Numbered from the stretch's first letter, positions 38,117-47,657 are shown. The stretch is DNA of 64,000 nt from Salinimonas marina (GCF_015644725.1 NZ_CP064795.1:1362501-1426500); one strand, 5' to 3'. Translations and numbers: made by a program. The notes: generated by a model from the sequence alone, not told the origin.

Positions 38117-40547
38117 AATGGCCCAATGGATTGTAGGGGCCCGCTGGGCGGTGATGGGCGTATTTGCCGTTGCCTTAGCGTTAGCGATAAGTCAGTTATC
38201 AAAATTCAAGATTGACGCTTCGGCCGATACCCTGCTGGTTAAAGACAACGCGTTATATATTAAAAGCCAGCTGGCTAATCAGGTGTTTGCCCCGGATGAA
38301 TTTATTCTGCTGGCCTATGAGCCTACTGACCATGCGTTATTTTCCAATCAGACCTTCGAAGACTTGCAGCGGTTGTCGCAGGAAATTAAAAAACTGGAGC
38401 GGGTGGGGGCTGTTACCTCCATTCTGACCGTGCCCCTGATTCAGGATAAAAGTGTATTAACTTCGGGGACGCAGGTAAGCAACCTTACCTGGGAGTCGCA
38501 GCGCTACTCGCCCGTTCAGATGAAATCTCTGATCGCAGGTCATCCTATTTTCACCGATTTATTAGTTAACAAGAAAAATACCGCCACCGCCATACAGATT
38601 GTTTTCAAAGACAACCCTGCATTACGTGAACTGGAAACCCAGATAACCGACATTCAGGCTAATCTGTTAAACGGCGAATTCAGTGATAAACAACAGCAAC
38701 AGTTAGCCCAACTGGAACAACAGGCTGAGCCAATTCGTGAACAGCTTAACCAGCAGCGCCAGCAAGAAATTGAACAGCTAAGTACCATTGCTGCTCAGGT
38801 TGATGGACGGGCCAATACCTATATGGGCGGCTCGTATGTGGTTGGGCAGCACTTAATCGATATTATAAAGTCCGATCTGCAAACCTTTGGTAGCGCCATT
38901 GCGGGGGTAATAGCTTTGTTATTACTGGTGCTGTATCGCACCGTGCGCTGGGTGGTGTTTCCGCTGGCGGCGTGCGCCATCAGTGTGGTTTTAACGATGG
39001 GGTTATTTGGGTTTCTGGATTTACGCACCACGGTTATTTCCGCTAACTTTGTAGCTTTGCAGCTTATTCTGACCCTGGCCGTCATGATTCACCTCATTGG
39101 TGCCTATCGGGAAATCAGCCGGGATGATCCGGCGTTGGATAAACATCAGCGAATTGTTGCCACGTTGAACGATAAGCTGGCCCCATGCTTTTTTGCCACG
39201 CTGACCACCTCAGTAGGTTTTGGCGCGCTCATCTTTAGTGGTCTGCAGCCGGTAATGGTATTCGGCTATATGATGCTGATAGCCATGGTTATTACTATGC
39301 TGGTAAGCCTGCTGTTGTTTCCGGCGGTGTTATCGCTGTTGCGGGCGCGAGAAGAAACCAGCGAGTATCAGTTTGTCACCCGTTTTTTTGATGCGATGCG
39401 ACGGCTGAATCTTAAACGGCCGGTGACTATTAGTGTGGTGATGCTGGCGCTTTTTGCAGGACTGGCTGCAGGTATCACCCGATTAAACGTCGAAAACTCT
39501 TTTATTGATTATTTTGCAAAGGATACCCGGGTATATCAGGAGCTGGCTTTTATCGATAAACAGTTCGGAGGTTCAACGCCGCTGGACATTATTTTACAAA
39601 CTGACGCCAGCTCACAGGACGACCAACTGGTGCTGGATGCCAGCAGTGTAAACCAGCTACAGCTGGTTCAGGCCGCGGTTAATGCATTTGACGCAACCGG
39701 TAGTGTTACCTCCATTGTTAATTTCACTCAGCTTGCCCGACAGTTAAACGACAACCGGCCGCTTACCGAGTATGAACTGACCACCATCTATCATTTGCTC
39801 GACAAAAAAGTGGTGAATCAACTGATTGGTTCTTATTTTTCTGCCAGCGATGAGCAAATGCGCATCGCTGTCCGAATTCAGGATACGACGGCAGGCCTGG
39901 ATCGTGCTCAGTTTCTTGAGGATTTAAAGCAGGATATTGAGACTGTGGGCATGTCAGCCGATAAGGTCAGCTTTACCGGCCTATTCGTGCTGTACCAGGA
40001 TATTTTAAGCCGGCTTTTTGATTCGCAAATTAAAACACTGGGTATTGTCTATGTGGTTCTGGGGCTGGTACTGCTGGCGATTTTTCGCTCCCTGAAAATA
40101 GCCCTGATTGCGCTGTTACCCAATATTCTGACCACATTAGGCATTCTGGGCATCATCGGCTGGCTCGGGATCCCCCTTGATATCATGACTATCACCATTG
40201 CCGCCATCGCTATGGGTATTGCGGTGGATGACACTATCCACTTTTTGCATGCCTACTTAAAAGGGATGAGATCGGACAACGAGTCGCATGCACCAGGCAA
40301 TGATGTTAACAATTCTAGTCTGGCCGAACGTGCAGGGCGCTTAGCCTTTGGTCATACCGGCCTGGCGATTCTGTTCACTACATTTATTATTGCATCAGGG
40401 TTTTCATTGTTCGGCTTCTCAGACTTTATCCCCAGTGTTAATTTTGGGCTGCTTACCGCCACGGCGATGATCATAGCATTAGTGACTGATATTACCTTGC
40501 TGCCTGCCCTGCTTAATAAATTTGTGGCTAAATCAAAGCCTGAATAA
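38106..40547 (+). CDS. RND/MMPL superfamily exporter
   Basis: 813 residues in two halves, each with one helix, a large periplasmic loop and five further helices. The membrane domains resemble SSD/MMPL modules (LRTTVISANFVALQLILTLA; ITIAAIAMGIAVDDTIHFLH), and D-D in helix 4 of the second half fits the proton path. The first periplasmic loop has a glutamine-rich coiled coil (about residues 175-225). Relatives move hydrophobic lipids such as hopanoids across the inner membrane. The start overlaps the mlaA-like gene by 11 bases with AAGGG seven bases before it; ATG at 38118 is also possible. Pairing with MlaA points to lipid traffic. Confidence 0.84.
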   Translation: MKNKMAQWIVGARWAVMGVFAVALALAISQLSKFKIDASADTLLVKDNALYIKSQLANQVFAPDEFILLAYEPTDHALFSNQTFEDLQRLSQEIKKLERVGAVTSILTVPLIQDKSVLTSGTQVSNLTWESQRYSPVQMKSLIAGHPIFTDLLVNKKNTATAIQIVFKDNPALRELETQITDIQANLLNGEFSDKQQQQLAQLEQQAEPIREQLNQQRQQEIEQLSTIAAQVDGRANTYMGGSYVVGQHLIDIIKSDLQTFGSAIAGVIALLLLVLYRTVRWVVFPLAACAISVVLTMGLFGFLDLRTTVISANFVALQLILTLAVMIHLIGAYREISRDDPALDKHQRIVATLNDKLAPCFFATLTTSVGFGALIFSGLQPVMVFGYMMLIAMVITMLVSLLLFPAVLSLLRAREETSEYQFVTRFFDAMRRLNLKRPVTISVVMLALFAGLAAGITRLNVENSFIDYFAKDTRVYQELAFIDKQFGGSTPLDIILQTDASSQDDQLVLDASSVNQLQLVQAAVNAFDATGSVTSIVNFTQLARQLNDNRPLTEYELTTIYHLLDKKVVNQLIGSYFSASDEQMRIAVRIQDTTAGLDRAQFLEDLKQDIETVGMSADKVSFTGLFVLYQDILSRLFDSQIKTLGIVYVVLGLVLLAIFRSLKIALIALLPNILTTLGILGIIGWLGIPLDIMTITIAAIAMGIAVDDTIHFLHAYLKGMRSDNESHAPGNDVNNSSLAERAGRLAFGHTGLAILFTTFIIASGFSLFGFSDFIPSVNFGLLTATAMIIALVTDITLLPALLNKFVAKSKPE

Positions 40548-40571
40548 TCGGTATTTTCACTTTATTACCAA

Positions 40572-40605
40572 ACAAAAACACGATGCCATGGCGTCGTGTT
40601 TTTGT
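40572..40605. terminator. Bidirectional terminator after the exporter gene
   Basis: ACAAAAACACGA and TCGTGTTTTTGT are perfect 12-bp inverses around TGCCATGGCG, starting 24 bases after the exporter stop. T runs lie on both strands. Confidence 0.85.
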
Positions 40606-41611
40606 CTCCTTTACGAGAAGAGCCGTGAGGCGGCAGGCTCAGAGTCAGCGTGGCACCTTCGCTTTCCACCCAACCAATGACGAAGGACCATGGTAGCGGC
40701 CCGGCGTTGCATGCTTGCTGCAATAAGGCCAGGGTGACTTGTGGTATATAACGTTGCATATCGGGCCATCACCTAACCAAACCCGTAACAATAAAAAACT
40801 TTGCACCGCGGTTTTCCCGACCTTTCAGTGTTTTTGTGTTGGTCAGATAAACAGCGCAACCCGGGCTTCCAGCCATGCTCTTTGTCTAACCACTACTCAT
40901 TACACAACATGAACATTGAAGCGGGCGACAATGCGCTGGTTGCGAAGACACTACCTAATTTGAATCTGCAGCAGCTAGCATCATATTGCCCGATGGCCTG
41001 TCAGCAAAATGGAACTACGGTTCGCTTTTTTAACTAGCTTAGGTAAACAGATGAGCCACACACTTGCCCAGAGGCAGACCGTCAAATAGACAGCGGCTGT
41101 CTTATTCATAGGAAAAAGCCGCAATGGCCCTGCATCTTGTAAAGTGTCATGCAAAGTGTGATGTAAATCCGTAACGACAACACTCGCTGGTATATTTTTC
41201 CCATGGCCGTGTTGGCCTTTATCCCGTTTTAACGCGCTACCAATGGGTGTGATCGGCCAAGGTACGCTACGCCAGAGAGTTGCATCAGAAAGCACAGCGA
41301 ATCTTCGCTGCGCAGATAGCCATTATCGTCAGACACAGATAAGTTGTCATGCAGGGCATACTAAGAGCAAACCGGTTGGCAAAAGAGTATAGAGGAAGTG
41401 CTGAGGCCTGGTAACGGATAGCAAACCCTGGCCATGGCGAGGTAGAACCCTCAGAATAACAATAGCGAATTCGTATTGGAGTCACAGCTAAAGGCGGATG
41501 AGGCTGGAAAGCATTATGTGAGGGGGACTCAGGTGAGGGTGGGGTTATTCTATTCAGATACTGCTCAGATGGCTGCGTGGGACAAGACGCTGGTGGTCAG
41601 TTATTTCCCAT
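40606..41611. other. One-kilobase stretch without a convincing gene
   Basis: Only short frames are present. A 64-codon minus frame (40565-40759) runs into the terminator and lacks a good ribosome binding site. A short frame starting MNKTAAVYLTVCLWASVWLI (minus, from about 41109) encodes one hydrophobic helix but has no other support. The region may be gene debris. No repeats or RNA gene recognised. Confidence 0.4.
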
Positions 41612-41648
41612 AAAAAAATGCCAGTCAGTTACCCTGGCTGGCATTTAT
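41612..41648 (-). terminator. Terminator of the small lipoprotein gene
   Basis: On the minus strand, ATGCCAGCCAGGG...TGACTGGCAT is followed by TTTTTT, about 40 bases past the stop codon. Confidence 0.8.
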
Positions 41649-41684
41649 GGTTGGCTTACACGCCAAATCTTTCAAGATACGTAA

Positions 41685-41879
41685 TTAGCAGTCTTTATCT
41701 TCTGCTTCCATACCTTCTTTTACATCTTCACAGGTATCTTCTACTGCATTACCTGCTTCGCTTACTGCTTCATCAATTTTTTCACCCGCATTTTCAGCAC
41801 CGCCGTCATCACACGCGCTTAGAGAAAATGCAAAACCAGCTACCAAAAGTGTCTTCAGTAAGTTCTTGTACGACATCAT
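41685..41879 (-). CDS. Small acidic lipoprotein
   Basis: 64 residues: a signal peptide (LLKTLLVAGFAFSLSAC) with a lipobox cysteine, then an acidic mature part of about 40 residues (DDGGAENAGEKIDEAVSEAG, VEDTCEDVKEG) with two further cysteines. It follows AAAGGAG at correct spacing. Size and composition recall entericidin-type lipoproteins, but the charge differs. It sits 26 bases after the DUF1328 gene and is probably co-transcribed with it. Confidence 0.72.
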   Translation of the reverse strand: MMSYKNLLKTLLVAGFAFSLSACDDGGAENAGEKIDEAVSEAGNAVEDTCEDVKEGMEAEDKDC

Positions 41880-41905
41880 AGTTCTTGCTCCTTTAATAAA
41901 ATTTT

Positions 41906-42082
41906 TTATACTTTCGGTGATTTACCACGAAGCGCGTTGGCGATTAACGAAATGACCAACAATGCTACAAACACGAAAAATAAGAATTGGGCAATGCCTG
42001 TCGCTGCACCGGCAATGCCGCCAAAGCCAAAAACTGCTGCAATAATGGCGATTATAAAAAATGTAACTGCCCAACCTAACAT
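41906..42082 (-). CDS. DUF1328 family small membrane protein
   Basis: 58 residues from [20 protein letters not shown], with two helices and the family's [20 protein letters not shown], ending [20 protein letters not shown] precedes the ATG at 42082; an in-frame start 11 codons upstream would include that binding site. DUF1328 proteins (YtjA in Escherichia coli) are stress-related inner membrane proteins of unknown function. Confidence 0.85.
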   Translation of the reverse strand: MLGWAVTFFIIAIIAAVFGFGGIAGAATGIAQFLFFVFVALLVISLIANALRGKSPKV

Positions 42083-42561
42083 AATTTCATCCTCGTTTAG
42101 CTTCCTTAATTTCATTATAAGTTATGCGCGAACCGTGCCAAAAATATAAGCTATTGATTAATATAGTTAAAGTGTTAACTTTTTTACGCTATAAAAAATG
42201 ATTGAAGCAAAAATGGACTGTCAGAACGGGTTACTCTGCACTTTTTACACAGATATATTACTGAAATTTAAGAATAGATTACATTTCAGGCTTTGCCGGA
42301 AATAATCTGCAGAGAATTAGCTATACCGGCATGCGGCACGAATTTAAAAATCATGTGATTACCGCACAGGCACAAGCGCTATTTGAATCTTCGGCAGTGC
42401 CACAGTCGATAACGTCAGCGTTCGGCAAGCTAGGTTGTTGTCATGAGATGAGCAAGGTGGGAGGGGGAGAAAAGTTGAGTCATGTCACTAAGACGGGTAG
42501 CAACCGAAAAAAGCTTTTAAAAGAGAACCGCGAGGTAGGGGAGCAACCACGCCAGCGGGCA
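42083..42561. other. Intergenic region, no gene seen
   Basis: 479 bases. The left part is A/T-rich and would hold the promoter of the DUF1328/lipoprotein pair. An 87-codon plus-strand frame at 42331 is low in coding character. Nothing else recognised. Confidence 0.4.
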
Positions 42562-43020
42562 TTAGCCCGCTATGGCTGTTGCATGGTGGAATGACCCAAG
42601 TTCTTCACGACATTGCTGCATACGTGAGCGGATACGACGCAACTCGCAGGCAAACTGCTGTGGTGGCTTTTCCTCTAATGCATCATTTATTTTTGCCAAA
42701 ACTTTATCTTCGACACTTTCCAGCTGTTTGACATAATTATGATCATTTATCGGATTCAGCGCCCCGAGTAATTTGGTGTACATATTTCTAACACCAATAG
42801 ACCAATCAGTATTGCCACTAACCTTCGCACTTTTTTGTTCAGGAAGATAAGCCTGTAAAGTCAGTACCGCTTGCTGCTTTTCTTCTAGCATGCGATTGAA
42901 CATGGCCTGGATATTGTGACCAGCTACTTTCTTGATTCCGTCTTTATAAAACTCAATGCCACCATTAAGAACTTTGATAATATCGGAAATCTTGTCGATA
43001 TTAGCGGGTAGCTGATTCAT
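42562..43020 (-). CDS. DUF2383 / PA2169-type four-helix-bundle protein
   Basis: 152 residues, almost all helical. It shows the family pattern DIIKVLNGGIEFYKDGIKKV, MFNRMLEEKQQAVLTLQAYL and VKQLESVEDKVLAKINDALE. The family has a ferritin-like four-helix fold and no assigned reaction. A good ribosome binding site (AGGAGCGG) precedes it. It lies in a group of small stress/envelope genes on the same strand. Confidence 0.8.
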   Translation of the reverse strand: MNQLPANIDKISDIIKVLNGGIEFYKDGIKKVAGHNIQAMFNRMLEEKQQAVLTLQAYLPEQKSAKVSGNTDWSIGVRNMYTKLLGALNPINDHNYVKQLESVEDKVLAKINDALEEKPPQQFACELRRIRSRMQQCREELGSFHHATAIAG

Positions 43021-43279
43021 CTTACCGCTCCTGTTGCAGATAGTTATGCCAAACTGTTCATCGGTTACCAGAAAAAGATTGCAAAGGGTATTCCAATGTC
43101 AGGCAATTATTTCTTTCTTAATAAATAAAATAAAATGTTTTAAAAATAGTCGCTTAGAAAAACTCCAAAGGATATAACTGAGCGTTTCTTAATGTAGGTG
43201 GAGAAGACTGCGAACATTTTGCCAGATTGATGTAAAAAGGTAGCAGGAAGCCCTTAGGCTATATCAGCTACCCATAACC

Positions 43280-43855
43280 TTAGTTATCTTCGCCGGGAGG
43301 GCGGGAAAGTACTTCCTGAGTGCGAAAGGCTCGTTCGCCCAGAGCAGTTTTACTATTTGCCATACGTGCCACAATAGAATAATAAATATCCTTTGTGCGG
43401 GTTTTCTCTACCCGCATATCAGCATCGCTGGTTTCAAAGGGTTGGGCCGCCTCATAGCAACCTGACATGGTGCACTGCTCTTCGCGCAACACCGGCGGTG
43501 CGGTGTTATTACTCTCGCGAACAATCTTTTTACCATCACGCAGCTTTCGTTCCACGTCGGTTTTGACCACTGCCACCCAGTCATAACCCTGGGCACTCGC
43601 CAGTTCGGCTGCCCGAAACAGGGAGTACTCTTGGACCCTGGCAGCATCAGTGGCCTCGGTAGCTTTAAACATGATGCGATATTCGTTTTCGCTCAGCTCC
43701 ATGCTCGAGTAACCATAGCCGTTTGCTGACTTTGCTTTGATGTAGGGAGTAGGTTCAGTCGAAGAGGAGGTGGCACAGGCTGTTAAGCCCAGGATCGCCG
43801 TCAGGGCCGTGGCAGCCACGGCGACGTGACGAAAGGTTCTGCTGCAAGCAGCCAT
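43280..43855 (-). CDS. CC0125/CC1285-family lipoprotein
   Basis: 191 residues with a lipoprotein signal (AATALTAILGLTAC-ATSS). The family core is NGYGYSSMELSENEYRIMFK, then VQEYSLFRAAELASAQGYDW and KDIYYSIVARMANSK. These outer-envelope lipoproteins have no known function. It lies just after the YqjK-like gene and may be its co-transcribed neighbour. Confidence 0.8.
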   Translation of the reverse strand: MAACSRTFRHVAVAATALTAILGLTACATSSSTEPTPYIKAKSANGYGYSSMELSENEYRIMFKATEATDAARVQEYSLFRAAELASAQGYDWVAVVKTDVERKLRDGKKIVRESNNTAPPVLREEQCTMSGCYEAAQPFETSDADMRVEKTRTKDIYYSIVARMANSKTALGERAFRTQEVLSRPPGEDN

Positions 43856-43865
43856 AGCAATATCC

Positions 43866-44123
43866 TTAAGTTATAATCTGGAAAAACGCGGTACGAATAA
43901 ACGAACTAATGGCTGTTTTTCTCTTAGATTTTGGATTGTCCGTAGTCAGGCCTTTGAATGCGCCTGCTGCGAATATACCAAACAATACCGAAGGTTTTCC
44001 AAATAATAGCTGAACTCTTCGCTTAGCGCTCGTTTGCATATAATCCGCACGCTGTTTTACCAGTGCATATTCTTTATGGGCCGCATCAACCTGACGCAGC
44101 TCATTAGATAAAAACAAACCCAT
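43866..44123 (-). CDS. Small hypothetical protein, YqjK-position
   Basis: 85 residues, starting MGLFLSNELRQVDAAHKEYA and basic, with one weak hydrophobic stretch (FGIFAAGAFKGL). GAAGGAATAGTTC before the ATG is a good ribosome binding site. It begins three bases after the YqjE-like gene ends. By position and charge it corresponds to YqjK of the yqjD-yqjE-yqjK cluster, though sequence identity is too low for certainty. Confidence 0.6.
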   Translation of the reverse strand: MGLFLSNELRQVDAAHKEYALVKQRADYMQTSAKRRVQLLFGKPSVLFGIFAAGAFKGLTTDNPKSKRKTAISSFIRTAFFQIIT

Positions 44124-44126
44124 GAA

Positions 44127-44630
44127 CTATTCCTTCTGGCTCTTTCCCGCATGACCGGTCAGGGCCTGCAGAATCGGCATAAAAGAGACATGACGATAAC
44201 TTTCTTTAACCGCTTTAGTGCAAACCGCTATGCCCACACCATTAATTGCCAGCAAAATAAGCGTGGTACCCCATAAAGGAGTGCCTGCCCGGTCAAGGCC
44301 GATACCAATTGCAGCACCAACAATCAGCCAGCAAAAACACGCCAGTATAAATACACCAGCCAGTCCGACTGCGGTAATGATAAACGACTTTTTGACTAAT
44401 GCGGTTTCAGCGCCCAATACCGTTTTAAACGAATCGAATTGATCACGTTTATGGGCAAACATATTTTCAATGGCAGCTTTGGTTTCACTGAAGGTGGGAT
44501 CGTCATGGATAGAGACGTCTTTGGAGCAATCGCTTACCCAACCAGTATCACTGGTTGGGCAGAACGAAACAGGCCGCTCTGGCCTGAAGGATGCCCTGGC
44601 AAAGTCAGAAGGTGACATTTTACCCGGCAT
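44127..44630 (-). CDS. YqjE/phage-holin-like membrane protein
   Basis: 167 residues. A helical start (SETKAAIENMFAHKRDQFDS) precedes two membrane helices (FIITAVGLAGVFILACFCWL; LWGTTLILLAINGVGIAVCT). This layout matches YqjE-type proteins that accompany ElaB/YqjD. The N-terminal 35 residues are unlike the family and are partly encoded by a perfect hairpin at 44537-44559, so the true start is doubtful; no in-frame start with a better binding site was found between the hairpin and residue 57. It begins five bases after the DUF883 gene. Confidence 0.65.
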   Translation of the reverse strand: MPGKMSPSDFARASFRPERPVSFCPTSDTGWVSDCSKDVSIHDDPTFSETKAAIENMFAHKRDQFDSFKTVLGAETALVKKSFIITAVGLAGVFILACFCWLIVGAAIGIGLDRAGTPLWGTTLILLAINGVGIAVCTKAVKESYRHVSFMPILQALTGHAGKSQKE

Positions 44631-44635
44631 AAGCG

Positions 44636-44974
44636 TTACTTCTTACGCATAAGTGATGTGATTAACATACCTGCAGCAAATGCAATACCTGCGGTTGCTA
44701 CCGGGTTTTCAATCGCATATCTGCGAAGGGGAGATGCTAACCATTTTTTCTGTGCCAGGCGTTTTTGCGCTGACATATTTTCAGCCGAGTCAGCGGCTGT
44801 GGTGCGAAGGTTCTCTTCTGCGCGGCTTGCTGATGAAGCCAGTTTATCTACCGACGCATGCAAGGTTTCCTGAACTTTATCAACCATAGGATGCGTTGAG
44901 TCGTCGGCCGCCTTAGATTTGTCTGTTGCGGTATTAGCTGTCGTTGCAGTAGTCGCGCGAGCTTGTGTAGCCAT
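44636..44974 (-). CDS. ElaB/YqjD/DUF883-type ribosome-anchoring membrane protein
   Basis: 112 residues from the ATG at 44974, which follows AGGAGATATGT. A threonine/alanine-rich start is followed by a coiled coil (VQETLHASVDKLASSASRAE). A single C-terminal helix preceded by YAIENPVATAGIAFAAGMLI ends in RKK. This is the signature layout of the ElaB/YqjD/YgaM family, stationary-phase inner membrane proteins that bind ribosomes in Escherichia coli. It is the first gene of a four-gene envelope cluster. Confidence 0.82.
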   Translation of the reverse strand: MATQARATTATTANTATDKSKAADDSTHPMVDKVQETLHASVDKLASSASRAEENLRTTAADSAENMSAQKRLAQKKWLASPLRRYAIENPVATAGIAFAAGMLITSLMRKK

Positions 44975-45143
44975 ACATATCTCCTTGATTAACAAATGTG
45001 TGCACAAGAAGGTCTGCAAGTCATATACCACTCGCTACGAATTTATAACTTACTGAAAAACATTAATTATTTTTAATGCTATAGCTTTTCAGCTGAATTG
45101 GAATGGTAATTCCTGCACGTCCTTGTAAGATTTTCGCAACTAT

Positions 45144-47183
45144 TTACTGGTTCGCAAATAATGCCGTCAGGTCGGCTTTACTAACCGGCTTCAACAATGA
45201 TTGAGTTATACCTACAGCTTCCAATTTGTGAGCATCAGGCTCCCGGCCGCTGACAATAATAATATTCAAATCAGGATTAATTTCGCGCAACCTTGGGGCC
45301 AGCTCCAGGCCATGATAATCGGGAAGACTAAGATCAAGCAGGGCATGCTGAAAGCCGTTGTTATCAAGCATTTTCAAAGCATCTTCCCCGTTTTGAGCTA
45401 CTTCGACCTCATGGCCTTGATGAATAAGCAGCAACTGCATCAGTTCTGCCGCATCAGTGTCGTCTTCGATAACCAAAATACGGATGGGCGAAGTATGAGT
45501 CTGCAGCATGGGCTCAGGCTCACTCGTAGCAGGTTCTTCGGATTCAGATGAGGGGGAGCCGTTATCTTCTACAGGACCAGCGATTAAATCGGCCTCGACG
45601 CCGCCTGAACGGATAAGGTACTGGTCCAAAACTTCCATCAGCGCATTTTTTTCGATGGGTTTACCCAGGACACCATCAAACCCCTCATCCAATAATGATT
45701 GTCTTAAGCCTTTGCGACTTGCCGCGGTGATCGCCACCACCGCGGTTTGACAGTTGTGTTTGCGCAGCGCTTTTAACGCATCAATGCCGTTCATCACCGG
45801 CATATGAATGTCCATCAGCACCAGATGGAAGGGGTGTCCTTCCTGCTCTGCTATCAGCACCGCTTCTAAGGCCTTCACGCCATTTTCTGCGTAGGCAACC
45901 TGGGCGTGACACTGACTCACAAGATGCCCGGTAAGGCGGCGCAGTTCACGTAAGTCGTCCACAATGAGAACGCGTCCGGAAACATGTAAATTCATCTCAG
46001 GGGTGTTGCGCGCCGCCGGAGCCGAAAGATTCAGCAATTCTCTGGGCTGGCTGGCAATATCGCCCGGATTTATCGCAAAGGTAAAGGTGCTGCCTTTGCC
46101 AAAAGACGATTCAACATTAATTTCCCCATCCATTTTGTGTACTAATTCACGGCAAATGGCCAGTCCCAGACCGGCGCCGCCATGGTTGGCACGCATCACA
46201 TCTTCAATTTGCTGGAATGGATGAAAAATATCGTCGAGTTTATCAGGAGGCATCCCAATGCCTGAATCAATGACCTGAAACCGCAGCATCTCTCGATTTT
46301 TTTGCGCTGACGCAGGGAGCATATCGATAACAATTTCGATCTTTCCGGCATCGGTAAATTTCACCGCATTGCTGATAAGGTTTATTAACACCTGCCGCAA
46401 ACGGGTGGGGTCGGCGCGGATCACTTCCGGAACCGGGGTCTGACAATCTATCGACAGCCGCAGCCCTTTATCTTTGGCTGCCAGATTCATAAGCGAATGA
46501 ACATCAGTCATAAAGCCGGCTAAATCGACATCTTTGGGCGACAGCTCCAGCTTATTGGCCATAATCCGCGACATATCCAAAAGGTCATTCAACAGGCTCA
46601 ACAGATGCTTGCCATTGGTATGAATGATGGATAATTCGTTGTCAATTTGCTCATTATTGGCATCATCGAGCAATAACTCGGTGTAGCCTAAAATTGAGGT
46701 AAGGGGAGTGCGAAGCTCGTGGCCAAGATGAGCCAGAAACTTATCTTTCGCTTTGTTCTGCTGCTCGACTTTATGCCGTTCAATACGTTCGTTTTCAATT
46801 TCACGCCGGACCATAGCGTAGCGCATGGTGCGCATAAAACGGGGTGTCTCAATCTCGCTTTTATTAAGATAATCTGCCGCGCCTGCGCGCATAACCATTT
46901 CATCAACCTTGGTATCGGTTTGGCCGGTTAAAATGACCACAGGAATGCTAATGCCTTTGGACTTAATGACATTGAGAACATCAAGGGCGTTCTCAGAGCC
47001 TAAAATATAATCCAGTAAGCAGATATCAAAAATTTTACAACGGAAGGCGGCAACCGCTTCCGAACTGTTAGTCACCCAGGTAATGTCAAACCTGGGCTCC
47101 TTGCACTGTGAAAGGTAGTCGGCTGTTAAAAAATAATCATCCTCATCGTCCTCGATAAGTAATACACGGATAAGGTCACTCAC
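45144..47183 (-). CDS. Hybrid histidine kinase REC-HisKA-HATPase-REC-REC
   Basis: 679 soluble residues with five modules. A first receiver (residues 1-120, aspartate in ICLLDYILG) is followed by HisKA with AHLGHELRTPLTSILGY and an ATPase with NLISNAVKFTDAG, DSGIGMPPDKLDDIFHPFQQ and GGAGLGLAICRELV. A second receiver (VLIVDDLRELRRLTGHL, VLMDIHMPVMNG) and a third (ILVIEDDTDAAELMQ, ALLDLSLPDYHGLE) complete it. With no membrane segment or sensor, it probably takes phosphoryl groups or signals from partners through its first receiver. It is the last gene of the operon that begins with the sigma-54 regulator. Confidence 0.9.
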   Translation of the reverse strand: MSDLIRVLLIEDDEDDYFLTADYLSQCKEPRFDITWVTNSSEAVAAFRCKIFDICLLDYILGSENALDVLNVIKSKGISIPVVILTGQTDTKVDEMVMRAGAADYLNKSEIETPRFMRTMRYAMVRREIENERIERHKVEQQNKAKDKFLAHLGHELRTPLTSILGYTELLLDDANNEQIDNELSIIHTNGKHLLSLLNDLLDMSRIMANKLELSPKDVDLAGFMTDVHSLMNLAAKDKGLRLSIDCQTPVPEVIRADPTRLRQVLINLISNAVKFTDAGKIEIVIDMLPASAQKNREMLRFQVIDSGIGMPPDKLDDIFHPFQQIEDVMRANHGGAGLGLAICRELVHKMDGEINVESSFGKGSTFTFAINPGDIASQPRELLNLSAPAARNTPEMNLHVSGRVLIVDDLRELRRLTGHLVSQCHAQVAYAENGVKALEAVLIAEQEGHPFHLVLMDIHMPVMNGIDALKALRKHNCQTAVVAITAASRKGLRQSLLDEGFDGVLGKPIEKNALMEVLDQYLIRSGGVEADLIAGPVEDNGSPSSESEEPATSEPEPMLQTHTSPIRILVIEDDTDAAELMQLLLIHQGHEVEVAQNGEDALKMLDNNGFQHALLDLSLPDYHGLELAPRLREINPDLNIIIVSGREPDAHKLEAVGITQSLLKPVSKADLTALFANQ

Positions 47184-47204
47184 AGTACGTCTCAGTTCGG
47201 CTGG

Positions 47205-47657
47205 TTAGTCGTGGGGAAGTTCTACAAACTCGATCCAATAACGGCCTAAGGTCCGCATTAGATCAACCAGGCCTTCAAAATTAACCGGCTTGGTAATGTA
47301 AGAAGCACATCCTAAGTCGTAACCACGCAACATGTCTTCCTCTTCCTTGGAAGTGGTCAGAATGACCACTGGTATTCCTCGCAAGGCCGGGTCGGCTTTG
47401 AGTTCCTGTAATGCTTCACGACCATCCATTCGCGGCATGTTCAGGTCCAGCAATATCAGGCTGGGACGAGGGGCATCTTTCGGATCTGCGTACTTGCCTT
47501 CACGACGCAAAAACTCCAGCAGTTCTACGCCATCTTCCACACAGAACAGATTATTCAGTACCCGGCTTTCTTTTAGTGCATCCAATGTTAATAGACGATC
47601 GTCTTCATCATCGTCTGCCATAAGGATATTAATGGGTAACGGTCCTTTAATGGTCAT
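47205..47657 (-). CDS. Response regulator, Rcp1-like receiver only
   Basis: 150 residues, a single receiver with NILMADDDEDDRLLTLDALK, aspartate in LILLDLNMPRMDGREALQEL, and the conserved lysine in ASYITKPVNFEGL. This subgroup partners with phytochrome-like kinases and passes phosphate on to other proteins. It overlaps the end of the CHASE3 kinase gene by 11 bases, so the two are translationally coupled and form a pair. Confidence 0.9.
   Translation of the reverse strand: MTIKGPLPINILMADDDEDDRLLTLDALKESRVLNNLFCVEDGVELLEFLRREGKYADPKDAPRPSLILLDLNMPRMDGREALQELKADPALRGIPVVILTTSKEEEDMLRGYDLGCASYITKPVNFEGLVDLMRTLGRYWIEFVELPHD

Noticed and set aside
40565..40759. 64-codon minus-strand frame after the exporter gene
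   Set aside because: It reads through a strong bidirectional terminator and lacks a proper ribosome binding site.
40981..41295. Minus-strand frame with one hydrophobic helix
   Set aside because: No ribosome binding site, no recognisable family, and neighbouring sequence looks non-coding.
42331..42594. 87-codon plus-strand frame
   Set aside because: Overlaps the DUF2383 gene end, poor start signal and atypical composition.
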